Below, piece after piece: positions 26,718 through 36,503 of a stretch of 64,000 nt of DNA. Within the stretch, counting starts at the first letter, position 1. Every line of letters starts with the position of its first letter. The DNA lies in contig JBLHVH010000001.1 in NCBI GenBank assembly GCA_047628385.1, forward strand, positions 9,514 through 73,513, given 5' to 3'. The notes under the pieces were generated by a model. That model searched no databases. It saw nothing but the letters and a program-made list of their open reading frames with translations, and was not told the DNA's origin. The position numbers and the translations under genes are program-made. This stretch comes from PZPK01 sp047628385 (GTDB lineage Bacteria; Pseudomonadota; Gammaproteobacteria; Pseudomonadales; Oleiphilaceae).

Positions 26718-27032
26718 ATGGCGACTAATAACGACTCTGAACAAGCCATCATGCAAACGCTTGCTAGCATACCTTACGGCAAGGTATGCACTTATGGTGG
26801 TATTGCCAAACTTTCTGGTAACTTCGGCAAAGCTCGATATATTGGACATATACTTAAAAATTTACCCAGTAACACCACCATCCCTTGGCACAGAGTGATC
26901 AATAGCCAAGGCAGAATATCATTTCCGACGCATAGTCAACGCTACCAACAGCAAAAAGAACGTCTAGAATTGGAAAGTATTCGCTTAGTTAATAATAAAA
27001 TTAATTTAAAACAACATCTTTGGATGGGTTAA
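26718..27032 (+). CDS. Alkyltransferase-like protein (MGMT family, active-site Cys replaced by Trp)
   Basis: The protein has the DNA-binding helix-turn-helix of O6-alkylguanine transferases (IPYGKVCTYGGIAKLSG, ARYIGHILKN). The active motif reads PWHRVI instead of PCHRV, which marks the ATL class. ATL proteins bind O6-alkylguanine without repairing it and flag it for nucleotide excision repair. The start at 26718 (MATNNDSEQ) gives the typical length of about 104 residues. An upstream ATG at 26640 would add 26 unconserved residues. Neither start has a strong ribosome binding site. Confidence 0.85.
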   Translation: MATNNDSEQAIMQTLASIPYGKVCTYGGIAKLSGNFGKARYIGHILKNLPSNTTIPWHRVINSQGRISFPTHSQRYQQQKERLELESIRLVNNKINLKQHLWMG

Positions 27033-27205
27033 ATGCACCGAACCTACTTAATAAGAGTAATTCTCGGCAAATTCACTAAACATAGTCTAAATTTAGAGTG
27101 TTAAATTCTTTTTATGCAGTCAAATCATACAGATTTAGTTAAAGGTAGTTTCCATGAAGGTCGCCTTTTTAATACACCCATTGAGAAAGCGATATTACGA
27201 CACAC

Positions 27206-29116
27206 ATGAAACATCATCCACTAGTCAAAGATTTAATTAAACAACACATTCCGAGTAATGTTGACGAGACACAACTTAGTGCTTTTTTTTCAGCATTAGA
27301 TCAGCAATGCTTTCAAGCAGATTTCGAGCGAGAACTGTTAGAAAAGTCAATTCAATGTACCTCTATCGAACTAACAGCCAGAAACGAAGTCTTAGAAAAA
27401 CAGTTAAATGAGCTAAAACAAACTCAAACCGCTCTAGAGGAGTCTTATTCTTTACTCCATGCCAGCCTTAATTCAAGCTATGAAGCGTTATTCGTCTTAG
27501 ATTTGAAAGGTAAGATTCGACTTTACAACCCAAATTTCAGCAGTATGTTTAATATCGACACCGACAAAAATCAAATAAATAACATCGAAGAGTATTTAAA
27601 TATCGTCAGCACTATGACGCTTGAAAACAACCAATTCGGAAAAAACTTTCTAGATACCTTTGCCACACCCGAGAAAAAATCTCGGCATGAACTAAAAACA
27701 AACCAAGACCGAACCATAGAAGCCTATTCAAGCCCTCAATTACTGGGGTCTAAAATAGTTGGTCAAGTATGGAGTTTTCGTGACGTTACCGAACTAAAAT
27801 TAAAAGAAGAAGAGGCACGCTACCGTGCTTACCATGATTTATTAACCGGCTTACCAAACAGGCGTTTACTCTCCACAAGATTAAGCCAGGCACTCAGCAA
27901 CCTTAACAACGAAAATAAAACAGCCTTACTATTTATTGACCTAGACGGCTTCAAAGATGTCAACGACTCTCTTGGGCACAGTATTGGCGATACGCTTTTA
28001 AAAGAAATTACGCTTAGAATACAACTGGATATACCGCCTCACACCATGCTCTTCCGCCATGGAGGCGATGAATTCATTGCCGTCATGGAATCTCAAACCG
28101 AACAACAGTCTTCCGCAAATTTTGCACAAAAAATAGTGGACTCTTTTGTCACACCGTTCCATATTGAAAATGAAGAAATATACATGAGCGCTAGCATTGG
28201 TATTGCGTTAGCACCAGATCATGGCAATAGCCCAGACCAACTCATTAGCAATGCTGATATAGCGATGTATCAAGCAAAACAACGAGGAAAAAACGCCTTT
28301 GTAATTTATCAAAATAAATTAAATGAACAAGCACCTCACCGCTTAAAAATTCGAAACCAATTAAGCATCGCACTCGAAAAAAATCAATTTGAATTATTTT
28401 TTCAACCGAAAATTTCTCTCGAAACAGGTACTATAAAAGGTGCCGAAGCACTCATACGCTGGAGCACCACTGACGGCCAATATAGAAGTCCTCTTGAATT
28501 TATCCCTATCGCAGAAGAAAATGGACAAATAATCCCGATTAGCCAATGGGTAATAAAACGTTGCTGCCAGTACCTTAAAGACTGGCAAAATGATTTAGAT
28601 GATGATTTTGTACTTGCATTAAACATCTCTGCCAGACATTTTCATAAAGGTTTACTCCAACAGGATATGGCAAAAATTATATCTGAAGTCGGCATAGACC
28701 CCACAAAACTAGAACTTGAAGTCACAGAAACTGCAATAATGGACGATATTGACCTAGCCGTACAAACCCTCACAGAACTAAAGAAAATGGGTATAAGAAC
28801 CGCCATTGATGATTTTGGAACAGGTCATTCATCTTTAAGTTATTTACGAAAGCTGCCGATTGAAATCTTAAAAATAGATAAAAGCTTTATTGATGAAATT
28901 CTGATCTCCCAAGAAGATCAGACACTCGTCAGAGGTATTATTAACATGGTACACGCTCTAGGAATTGAAGTGGTAGCAGAAGGCGTTGAAAACCATAGTA
29001 TGGCCTCATTGCTACAAGAGATGAATTGCGACCTAGTTCAAGGCTACCATTACTGCCGCCCAGTACCTGAAAAAGAATTCATTGAGCTCATAAGAAATAG
29101 GCAGTGCTACATTTAA
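27206..29116 (+). CDS. PAS-GGDEF-EAL cyclic-di-GMP turnover protein
   Basis: The 636-residue protein has no membrane segment. A short coiled coil (about 45-85) leads into a PAS domain (about 86-200), then GGDEF (about 205-370) and EAL (about 380-630). The cyclase motif is intact (GGDEF at 286-290). No RxxD inhibitory site is seen five residues before it. The EAL motif (414-416) and metal residues in LEVTETAIMDD and IDDFGTGHSS are also intact, so both activities are possible. The ATG at 27206 has no evident ribosome binding site; an overlapping upstream 28-codon frame does. Confidence 0.92.
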   Translation: MKHHPLVKDLIKQHIPSNVDETQLSAFFSALDQQCFQADFERELLEKSIQCTSIELTARNEVLEKQLNELKQTQTALEESYSLLHASLNSSYEALFVLDLKGKIRLYNPNFSSMFNIDTDKNQINNIEEYLNIVSTMTLENNQFGKNFLDTFATPEKKSRHELKTNQDRTIEAYSSPQLLGSKIVGQVWSFRDVTELKLKEEEARYRAYHDLLTGLPNRRLLSTRLSQALSNLNNENKTALLFIDLDGFKDVNDSLGHSIGDTLLKEITLRIQLDIPPHTMLFRHGGDEFIAVMESQTEQQSSANFAQKIVDSFVTPFHIENEEIYMSASIGIALAPDHGNSPDQLISNADIAMYQAKQRGKNAFVIYQNKLNEQAPHRLKIRNQLSIALEKNQFELFFQPKISLETGTIKGAEALIRWSTTDGQYRSPLEFIPIAEENGQIIPISQWVIKRCCQYLKDWQNDLDDDFVLALNISARHFHKGLLQQDMAKIISEVGIDPTKLELEVTETAIMDDIDLAVQTLTELKKMGIRTAIDDFGTGHSSLSYLRKLPIEILKIDKSFIDEILISQEDQTLVRGIINMVHALGIEVVAEGVENHSMASLLQEMNCDLVQGYHYCRPVPEKEFIELIRNRQCYI

Positions 29117-29129
29117 TCACTAAAGATGA

Positions 29130-29597
29130 TTACGGCAACACCGCATACTTACCCTTAAACTGGACACACGCGTTCTTATTTTCATCAAGTATTACTACCT
29201 CTAAATGAAAAATTGCTTTACCCCGACTCTCATAGCTTCTTTTTATATGCACCAAGTCATCGTCACTTGGCGCATTAACTGTCGCTATTAACCGCCCCCT
29301 TAATGGCCTTAAATAATCAATTTCTCCTTTAGCGACAACGATATCTCCCGCTAACCCTAACTCTTTTGCTTTTAAATCGGTCATACCCCAGGCAGTGATC
29401 ACACATAAATTATAAAGACTGCCACCAAACGCAGTACCTTTGTCATTTATATTCTTATCTAATGGCGCACTCACCACTAGCGTGTCACCCGAATACTTAT
29501 CTACACTAATACACGCCGCTCTTGCTAAAGGCAGATGCTCGATAATAAAGTTTTCAAGAGTTTTACCCGCGCTTATTTGATCCGATATAAGACTCAC
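29130..29597 (-). CDS. YiiD C-terminal-like hotdog thioesterase
   Basis: The 155-residue protein fits the thioesterase domain found at the C-terminus of YiiD. It has a central GTAFGGSLYNLCVITAWGM helix preceded by SAPLDKNINDKG, and later the strand pattern DYLRPLRGRLIATV. It probably hydrolyses an acyl-CoA or acyl-ACP. It is convergent with the GGDEF-EAL gene, 13 bp apart. The hairpin that ends pnp transcription lies just before its start. Confidence 0.78.
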   Translation of the reverse strand: MSLISDQISAGKTLENFIIEHLPLARAACISVDKYSGDTLVVSAPLDKNINDKGTAFGGSLYNLCVITAWGMTDLKAKELGLAGDIVVAKGEIDYLRPLRGRLIATVNAPSDDDLVHIKRSYESRGKAIFHLEVVILDENKNACVQFKGKYAVLP

Positions 29598-29619
29598 TTA
29601 TTAACATCCTCTTAAACGA

Positions 29620-29653
29620 AAAAAGGGGTTATATCTTAAGATATAACCCCTTT
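29620..29653 (-). terminator. Terminator after pnp: 32-bp perfect palindrome
   Basis: AAAGGGGTTATATCTT (29622-29637) is followed directly by its exact reverse complement (29638-29653). On the minus strand a run of T follows the CCCC arm. It closes the rimP-to-pnp array before the thioesterase gene. Confidence 0.75.
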
Positions 29654-29799
29654 CATTCTATTGATTTGCTCTAAAAATTCATACACATTTGTAGCACACT
29701 GGTTGCTCTAATAAAAACTAGCACTAATAAAAACGGTGCTAACAAATATCATATTAATAAATGCCTAACTGTATTTTCAGAACACCAAAGCAAATAAAC

Positions 29800-31893
29800 T
29801 TACTCAGCTTCAGGCATATCTTTCATGCTCAACTTAATTCGACCACGATTATCAACATCGAGAACTTTAACTTTTACTTGTTGGCCTTCTTTCAGGACAT
29901 CAGTCACTTTCTCAATACGCTCATTCGAGATTTGAGAAATATGAACCAATCCATCTTTACCGGGTAAGATATTAACGAACGCGCCAAAATCAACAATACG
30001 TTCAACTTTACCCGTATAAATTGCACCAATTTCAGCTTCGGCTGTAATACCCAAAATCATATCGATTGCAGCTTGAGCACTTTCGTTGTCTTCGCCATAA
30101 ACCTTAATTGAACCATCGTCATCAATATCAACTGATGCACCAGTTTGTTCTGTAATAGAACGAATTGTTGCGCCACCCTTACCAATAACATCACGAATCT
30201 TGTCTGAGTGAACCTTCATCGTACGCATTGCTGGCGCTTTATCAGATAAAGTTTCACGCGGATGCTCAAGAACCTTGTTCATTTCGCCAAGAATATGAAT
30301 ACGAGCAGCATGAGCCTGCTTAAGTGCAGCATCCATGATCTTCTCATTAATGCCTTCGATCTTGATATCCATCTGTAAAGCAGTAATACCTTCATCGGTA
30401 CCCGCTACTTTAAAGTCCATATCGCCTAAGTGATCTTCGTCGCCCAAAATATCAGTAAGAACGGCAAACTCTTCACCTTCCTTAACAAGACCCATGGCAA
30501 TGCCTGCAACAGGTGCAGCTAAAGGTACACCTGCATCCATCATTGCCAAGCTGCTTGCGCAAACACTTGCCATTGAGCTTGAACCGTTAGATTCGGTAAT
30601 TTCAGACACACAACGAATGGTATACGGAAATTCTTCAGAATTAGGCATAAGTGCCTGCAAACCGCGCTTAGCTAACTTACCATGGCCAATTTCACGACGT
30701 CCTGGAGGACCCATACGACCACATTCACCTACAGAGTATGGAGGAAAGTTGTAGTGCAACATAAAGCTTTCTTTGTATTCGCCAGCATAAGCGTCAACAA
30801 TTTGTGCATCACGAGACGTACCCAAAGTAGTCGCTACAATCGCTTGTGTTTCACCACGTGTAAAGAGCGCAGAACCGTGTGTATTTGGCAACACGCCCAC
30901 TTCAACCGCGATAGGACGGACAGTACTGTTATCACGCCCATCTATTCGAGGCTCACTCTTAATGATTCTGCCACGAACAACTTGCTTCTCAAGCTTAGAA
31001 AAATAACCCTTAACATCATCAGCTGAAGGAGAATCGTCGGCATCAGATACTAGTTTTTCAACAGCAGCTGATTTCAATTCACCTAAAGCGCTGTAACGCG
31101 CCATTTTATCACTGATTGAGTAAGCAGCACTGATACCTTCTGAATACTCAGATGCAATGCTTTCAGCTAAAGCAGCATTAACCGCTTCTGGCTTCCAATC
31201 CCACTTCTCTGTACCAACTTCAGCAGCAAATTCAGACACAGCAGTAATGATTACTTGCATTTCTTGGTGAGCAAATAAAACCGCACCTAACATCTCATCT
31301 TCAGTTAATTCTTTCGCTTCAGACTCAACCATTAATACTGCGTCTTTAGTACCCGCAACAACCATATTTAGCAGCGAGTCTTCTAAAAATGCATTAGTAG
31401 GGTTTAAAGTGAAGCCTTCTTCGTCAGTAAAACCAACACGTGCTGCACCGATAGGACCATTAAACGGAATCCCAGAAATAGCTAATGCTGCAGACGTGCC
31501 AATCATTGCTGCGATATCTGAATCATCAGTTTTATTCGCAGACATTACCGTACAAACAACTTGTACTTCGTTCATAAACCCATTTGGGAATAATGGACGT
31601 ATTGGGCGATCAATTAAACGAGACGTTAACGTTTCTTTTTCAGAAGGACGTGACTCACGCTTGATATAACCACCTGGAATTTTACCAATAGCATATTGCT
31701 TTTCATTGTAAAATACAGATAACGGGAAGAAGCCTTGACCTGGAACTGCTTTTTTAGCGGCAGTAACTGCAACTAAAACTGCAATATCATCCATAGTGAC
31801 TAATACAGAACCTGTCGCTTGACGCGCAATTCTACCTGTTTCAATTGTTACTTCTGACTTACCATACTTAAATTTTTTAATGACCGGATTCAC
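29800..31893 (-). CDS. pnp: Polyribonucleotide nucleotidyltransferase (PNPase)
   Basis: The 697-residue enzyme degrades RNA 3' to 5' by phosphorolysis as part of the degradosome. Two RNase PH-like domains are followed by KH (VIGKGGATIRSITEQTGA) and S1 (GAIYTGKVERIVDFGAFVNI) domains. The start is a GTG at 31893 with AAGGAG upstream. It is the last gene of the array and lies after rpsO, separated by a stem-loop of the type processed by RNase III. Confidence 0.97.
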   Translation of the reverse strand: MNPVIKKFKYGKSEVTIETGRIARQATGSVLVTMDDIAVLVAVTAAKKAVPGQGFFPLSVFYNEKQYAIGKIPGGYIKRESRPSEKETLTSRLIDRPIRPLFPNGFMNEVQVVCTVMSANKTDDSDIAAMIGTSAALAISGIPFNGPIGAARVGFTDEEGFTLNPTNAFLEDSLLNMVVAGTKDAVLMVESEAKELTEDEMLGAVLFAHQEMQVIITAVSEFAAEVGTEKWDWKPEAVNAALAESIASEYSEGISAAYSISDKMARYSALGELKSAAVEKLVSDADDSPSADDVKGYFSKLEKQVVRGRIIKSEPRIDGRDNSTVRPIAVEVGVLPNTHGSALFTRGETQAIVATTLGTSRDAQIVDAYAGEYKESFMLHYNFPPYSVGECGRMGPPGRREIGHGKLAKRGLQALMPNSEEFPYTIRCVSEITESNGSSSMASVCASSLAMMDAGVPLAAPVAGIAMGLVKEGEEFAVLTDILGDEDHLGDMDFKVAGTDEGITALQMDIKIEGINEKIMDAALKQAHAARIHILGEMNKVLEHPRETLSDKAPAMRTMKVHSDKIRDVIGKGGATIRSITEQTGASVDIDDDGSIKVYGEDNESAQAAIDMILGITAEAEIGAIYTGKVERIVDFGAFVNILPGKDGLVHISQISNERIEKVTDVLKEGQQVKVKVLDVDNRGRIKLSMKDMPEAE

Positions 31894-32075
31894 AGCGGCT
31901 CCTTATAAATTTCATATTTTCATTAATTACGTTTTGCAAAATAACTACGACTAAAGCTTTACGTCTCAATGCTCTTTTTAAACATGATTACGGCTAAAAA
32001 CACTCAGACATAAAACTTTATGGCTTTCTACAAAACACTGACTTACTTTCTATTTTCTACCTTATAAAACAAAAG

Positions 32076-32109
32076 AACCGGCATATCTATCTTTCAAGAT
32101 AAGCCGGCA
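32076..32109 (-). terminator. rpsO-pnp intercistronic stem-loop
   Basis: CCGGC (32078-32082) and GCCGG (32103-32107) close a stem with an inner TATCTT/AAGATA arm. A T-rich tract follows on the minus strand. As in E. coli, it probably acts as a partial rpsO terminator and as the start of the processed pnp leader. Confidence 0.65.
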
Positions 32110-32149
32110 CTTAATTATCTACAACGTAGATGAAACAACACAAGGCTGC

Positions 32150-32419
32150 TTATCGACGTAGACCTAAACGAGCAATTAGATCAACATAACGTGCTGCTTT
32201 TTTACGTTTCAAGTAGTCCAACAACTTACGACGCTGGTTTACCATGCGAATCAAACCACGACGTGAATGGTGATCGTGTTTATTACCTTTGAAGTGTGAT
32301 TGCAGTTTGTTGATGTTAACAGTCAACAATGCAACTTGTACTTCTGGAGAACCAGTATCGCCTTCAGCTTGCTGGTATTCGCTTACTACTTTTGCTTTTT
32401 CTTCGGCATTAAGTGCCAT
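32150..32419 (-). CDS. rpsO: 30S ribosomal protein S15
   Basis: The 89-residue protein has the S15 core (DTGSPEVQVALLTVNINKL, then HHSRRGLIRMVNQRRKLLDY). It binds the central domain of 16S rRNA in small-subunit assembly. It lies between truB and pnp, as in E. coli and Pseudomonas. Confidence 0.97.
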   Translation of the reverse strand: MALNAEEKAKVVSEYQQAEGDTGSPEVQVALLTVNINKLQSHFKGNKHDHHSRRGLIRMVNQRRKLLDYLKRKKAARYVDLIARLGLRR

Positions 32420-32535
32420 AGTTATTTCCTTAATAATATGCAGTTAAATAATCAGCCATGACCGTGCATATTTACAGTCTGGCGTCTTGAATTTTTAACG
32501 CTATAAACACTCAGCATTCAATATAAGTGTTTATG

Positions 32536-33534
32536 TCACTCAGTATTGAAATTCACTAAACGTTTTGGCTGAATCATGCCATCTTCAAGTACATCAACAA
32601 CACCCGCAAAAACGTCATAAGACGCTTCAGAATCATTTGAAATATCAGGCTTGTTTTCAGCAATTTCTCGAGAAACATAAATACTCGCCATACCTGGCTC
32701 AAGATCTATATTTTCAGCGTGCGGTATTCTAACTGCTTGGCCGAGTAATATCGACCTTGCAAGCTCATTATTTAGGCTAACTTTAGGTGTATTTGGTAAT
32801 AAGCAGTCAATTGGGTGTATAAATTGATCCAACTCAAGATTTATAGCACCCTCTTCAGCCTTATCAGCTAGCGCATCAAGCGTATCCATGGTAACTGAAT
32901 CTGCTAATGTAAAGTGACCAGCTTTGAAACGACGAAGCATTGATACATGCCCACCACAACCTAATTCGCCACCAACATCTTCAACCAAAGAACGGATATA
33001 GGTTCCCTTCGAACACTCTACGGTAAGGTCCAACTCAACATCACGAAAAGCAGTTAGGTCTAAGCGGAAAATTGTAATAGGTCGTGCTGGCCGCTCAATT
33101 GTTATCCCTTTTCTAGCATATTCATACAAAGGACGACCTTGATGTTTTAACGCTGAATACATTGAAGGCACTTGATTAATGTTACCCGTAAAAGGTTTAA
33201 GTGCTGATTCAATTAGTGCTTCAGATAATGGCGGAACTGTATGGGTCGACACATGCTCACCTTCACTATCACCCGTTGTGCGAATATCGCCAAGCGTAGC
33301 CGTTGTGTAATAGCCTTTATCTGCATTGAGTAAGTATTGGGAATATTTGGTGGCTTCACCAAAGCAAATGGGCAAAACGCCCGTTGCTAATGGATCTAGA
33401 CTTCCAGTATGTCCTGCTTTTTGCGCACCAAACAATCTGCGCACTTTCTGCAAGGCAAAATTAGAAGTCATCCCCTGAGGTTTATCTAATAATAGGACGC
33501 CATTTAACATGCGCCCTTTACGTTTACGTGCCAA
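32536..33534 (-). CDS. truB: tRNA pseudouridine-55 synthase
   Basis: The enzyme makes pseudouridine 55 in the T-loop of tRNAs. The catalytic Asp lies in AGHTGSLDPLATGVLPICFGEATK. The N-terminus ARKRKGRMLNGVLLLDKPQG is conserved, which supports the TTG start at 33534 rather than the ATG at 33510. Length is 332 residues, slightly long at the C-terminus. It follows rbfA by 6 bp. Confidence 0.95.
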   Translation of the reverse strand: MARKRKGRMLNGVLLLDKPQGMTSNFALQKVRRLFGAQKAGHTGSLDPLATGVLPICFGEATKYSQYLLNADKGYYTTATLGDIRTTGDSEGEHVSTHTVPPLSEALIESALKPFTGNINQVPSMYSALKHQGRPLYEYARKGITIERPARPITIFRLDLTAFRDVELDLTVECSKGTYIRSLVEDVGGELGCGGHVSMLRRFKAGHFTLADSVTMDTLDALADKAEEGAINLELDQFIHPIDCLLPNTPKVSLNNELARSILLGQAVRIPHAENIDLEPGMASIYVSREIAENKPDISNDSEASYDVFAGVVDVLEDGMIQPKRLVNFNTE

Positions 33535-33540
33535 TCTAGC

Positions 33541-33930
33541 TTAACCTTCGGTTTGATCGTTATCTTTCTTTCGCGCTTTTGTTATCAACTGGTCTAACTG
33601 ACGACCACGTTTAACAGACGCATCAAAATGAAAACGCAATTGAGGAATTGTCCGTAGACGAATCATACGACTCAACTCACTTCGTAAGAAACCCGCAGCA
33701 CCATTAAGAATACTAATAGTCGTCTTAACCTCCTCATCATCTGCATCTAAATCTTCAGCAGTGAGCAAGGTCACATAGACGTCCGAGTACCCTAGGTCTT
33801 TAGCGACTGTTACTTGATTCACAGTTATCATGCCTAGACGGGGATCATTCAACGAAGATCTTATTAACTCAGCTAGATCGCGCTGCATTTGGTCAGCAAT
33901 GCGATCTGTTCGATTAAATTCTTGAGCCAT
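33541..33930 (-). CDS. rbfA: 30S ribosome-binding factor A
   Basis: The 129-residue KH-like protein needed for late 16S rRNA maturation and cold adaptation starts MAQEFNRTDRIADQMQRDLA. It has DVYVTLL and the C-terminal RTIPQLRFHFDASVKRG typical of RbfA. It is 22 bp after infB in the same operon. Confidence 0.96.
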   Translation of the reverse strand: MAQEFNRTDRIADQMQRDLAELIRSSLNDPRLGMITVNQVTVAKDLGYSDVYVTLLTAEDLDADDEEVKTTISILNGAAGFLRSELSRMIRLRTIPQLRFHFDASVKRGRQLDQLITKARKKDNDQTEG

Positions 33931-33952
33931 ATATTTTATATACCGTTAGCGA

Positions 33953-36475
33953 TTATGATTCTAAAGTACGTTCAACAGAGACTTGATCAAATACTTCAAT
34001 CTTGTCGCCGACTTTAACATCGTAGTTTTTAACACCTATACCACATTCGGTACCAGAACGAACGTCATTTACATCATCTTTAAAGCGACGTAGTGATTCT
34101 AATTCGCCTTCAAAGATAACGATATTATCACGTAGAACACGAATATTCTTATTACGATGAATAGTTCCTTCAACAACGATACAACCAGCAACTTGTCCAA
34201 ATTTAGGCGACCTAAAGGTCTCACGTACTTCAGCGATGCCGAGTATAACTTCTTTAAACTCAGGCGCTAACATACCCGTTAAGGCGAGTTTCACATGATC
34301 AATAATTTCATAAATCACGCTATAGTAACGTAAATCTAAACCTTCAGCTTCGATAATGCCTCTGGCCGTCGCATCTGCTCGCACATTAAAACCAATAACG
34401 ACAGCATTTGACGCTAAAGCAAGCGTTGCATCAGTACCGGTGATACCACCAACACCACTTGCAACAATTCGAACTTGAACTTCATCATTACCAATTTCAT
34501 TTAATGCTGAAGTTAGCGCTTCTAACGAACCACGAACATCAGTTTTTAATACAATATTCAGATGACTAACTTCGTCTTTACCCATGTTCTCGAACATGTT
34601 TTCAAGCTTAGCAGCCTGCTGACGATTCATTCGGTCTTGGCGGATTTTTATATCGCGGAACTCAGCGACTTCACGCGCTTTACGCTCATTAGCTACTACG
34701 AAAAATTCATCACCTGCATCAGGCGTTCCACTTAAGCCTAAGATCTCTACAGGAATCGATGGACCCGCCTCTTTTACTGACCGACCATTCTCATCCTGCA
34801 TTGCTCGAACACGTCCATAGAACGTACCCGCTATAATAATATCACCACCAAACAATGTACCATGCTGTACAAGTACCGTTGAAACAGCACCACGACCTCG
34901 GTCTAAGCGCGATTCAATAACAACACCTTTCGCTGGAACATCTTTTGCCGCTTTTAATTCTAACATTTCAGCCTGCAAAAGCACCGCATCAAGTAAAGCA
35001 TCAATCCCTTCACCCGTATGAGCCGACACATTTACAAACTGAACATCACCACCCCAATCTTCTGGAATAACATCTTTCGCTGCCATTTCGTTCTTAACAC
35101 GATCTGGATCAGCGCCTTCTTTATCCATCTTATTTACAGCAACAATTATCGGCATATTAGCTGAACGCGCATGCTGAATTGCTTCTTCTGTCTGAGGCAT
35201 CATACCGTCATCAGCAGCGACAACAAGAATAACAATGTCCGTACTTTTTGCACCACGTGCTCTCATCGCAGTAAAGGCAGCGTGTCCGGGAGTATCAAGG
35301 AAAGAAATCATTCCATGACCAGTTTCAACGTGATACGCACCGATATGCTGAGTTATTCCACCTGATTCGCCGCCAGCAACTTTCGCTTTACGAATGTAAT
35401 CAAGCAGTGAAGTTTTACCATGATCAACATGACCCATCACACTTACAACAGGCGCTCTAGGTGATTCAAAGCCTTCATAGTCAATACTTTCTAACATTTC
35501 GGTTTCTACAGCATCTTCAGAAACAAGCTTAACTGTATGACCTAATTCTTCAGTAATAAGTACAGCTGTTTCTTGGTCAATAGACTGATTGACCGTCGCC
35601 ATAATCCCCATACCCATTAATGCTTTAATAACCACTACGCTTTTTACAGACATTTTATCAGCTAATTCACTGACAATAATGGTTTCACTAATAGCAACTT
35701 CACGCACTACTGGCGTAACAGGCTTTTCAAAGGTATGCGTGCGCTTTTGCTTAAATTTCTTTTTCTTCATTTTCAGCTGGCGAGGTTTATCCTCTTCCAA
35801 CTTAATGGCACTAAATACTTCTTCTTTCTGACGGTTTGGACGATGATGACCTGCAGATTTAACATGTTTCTTAGGACTATCATCTTGAGCAGTTTCTTTA
35901 GTTTCTTTCTTTTTCTGCCACTTTTCTTTTTTCTCTTCTACCGCAGGAGCAGCAGGTTTTTTATCAAACTTATTTTTCGCGTCTGATTTATCTCCCGCTG
36001 GTACTGTTTCAGCAGACTTAGGTGCTTCAGCTTTTTTAGCGTCTTCAGCTATTTTAGCCTCTTCAGCTATTTTAGCTTGTTCAACTTCTAGTTCAGCGCT
36101 CTTAGCTTGCTCAGCAACAAGTAACGCTGCTTTCTCTTCTTCTAGCTTTAGCTTCTCTGACTCTATGTCCATCTCTGGCCGCTTAACATAAGTACGTTTT
36201 TTACGCACCTCTACATTAACCGTTTTAGTTTTACCCTGCCCAGCAGACATTTTTAAGGTTGAACTTGTTTTACGCTTGAGTGTAATTTTCTGAGGTTCAC
36301 CCTCTTCTTCGCCATGACTACGCTTCAAATGGCTCAATAATGTTTTCTTCTCTTCATCTGAAACGGCATCATTTTCGTTACGCGAACTAAGTCCGGCGTC
36401 ACTAATCTGCTTCAACAGTCTTTCGACTGGAGCTCCGATATCGTTTGCCAGCTGCTTAACTGTTACTTCTGACAT
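33953..36475 (-). CDS. infB: Translation initiation factor IF-2
   Basis: The 840-residue GTPase brings fMet-tRNA to the 30S subunit. The long N-terminal region is lysine- and glutamate-rich (about 90-240). The G domain begins at APVVSVMGHVDHGKTSLLD, with DTPGH and NKMD following. Domains II-IV close the protein. An internal start making a shorter IF-2 form, as in E. coli, is possible but not evident. It lies 28 bp after nusA. Confidence 0.97.
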   Translation of the reverse strand: MSEVTVKQLANDIGAPVERLLKQISDAGLSSRNENDAVSDEEKKTLLSHLKRSHGEEEGEPQKITLKRKTSSTLKMSAGQGKTKTVNVEVRKKRTYVKRPEMDIESEKLKLEEEKAALLVAEQAKSAELEVEQAKIAEEAKIAEDAKKAEAPKSAETVPAGDKSDAKNKFDKKPAAPAVEEKKEKWQKKKETKETAQDDSPKKHVKSAGHHRPNRQKEEVFSAIKLEEDKPRQLKMKKKKFKQKRTHTFEKPVTPVVREVAISETIIVSELADKMSVKSVVVIKALMGMGIMATVNQSIDQETAVLITEELGHTVKLVSEDAVETEMLESIDYEGFESPRAPVVSVMGHVDHGKTSLLDYIRKAKVAGGESGGITQHIGAYHVETGHGMISFLDTPGHAAFTAMRARGAKSTDIVILVVAADDGMMPQTEEAIQHARSANMPIIVAVNKMDKEGADPDRVKNEMAAKDVIPEDWGGDVQFVNVSAHTGEGIDALLDAVLLQAEMLELKAAKDVPAKGVVIESRLDRGRGAVSTVLVQHGTLFGGDIIIAGTFYGRVRAMQDENGRSVKEAGPSIPVEILGLSGTPDAGDEFFVVANERKAREVAEFRDIKIRQDRMNRQQAAKLENMFENMGKDEVSHLNIVLKTDVRGSLEALTSALNEIGNDEVQVRIVASGVGGITGTDATLALASNAVVIGFNVRADATARGIIEAEGLDLRYYSVIYEIIDHVKLALTGMLAPEFKEVILGIAEVRETFRSPKFGQVAGCIVVEGTIHRNKNIRVLRDNIVIFEGELESLRRFKDDVNDVRSGTECGIGVKNYDVKVGDKIEVFDQVSVERTLES

Positions 36476-36503
36476 GATTCTCTCTCCTGACTTCGCGTCG
36501 TTA

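Noticed and set aside
35735..36150. Repetitive stretch in infB as a DNA repeat element
   Set aside because: It is the Lys/Glu/Ala-rich N-terminal linker of IF-2, which is repetitive in all relatives.
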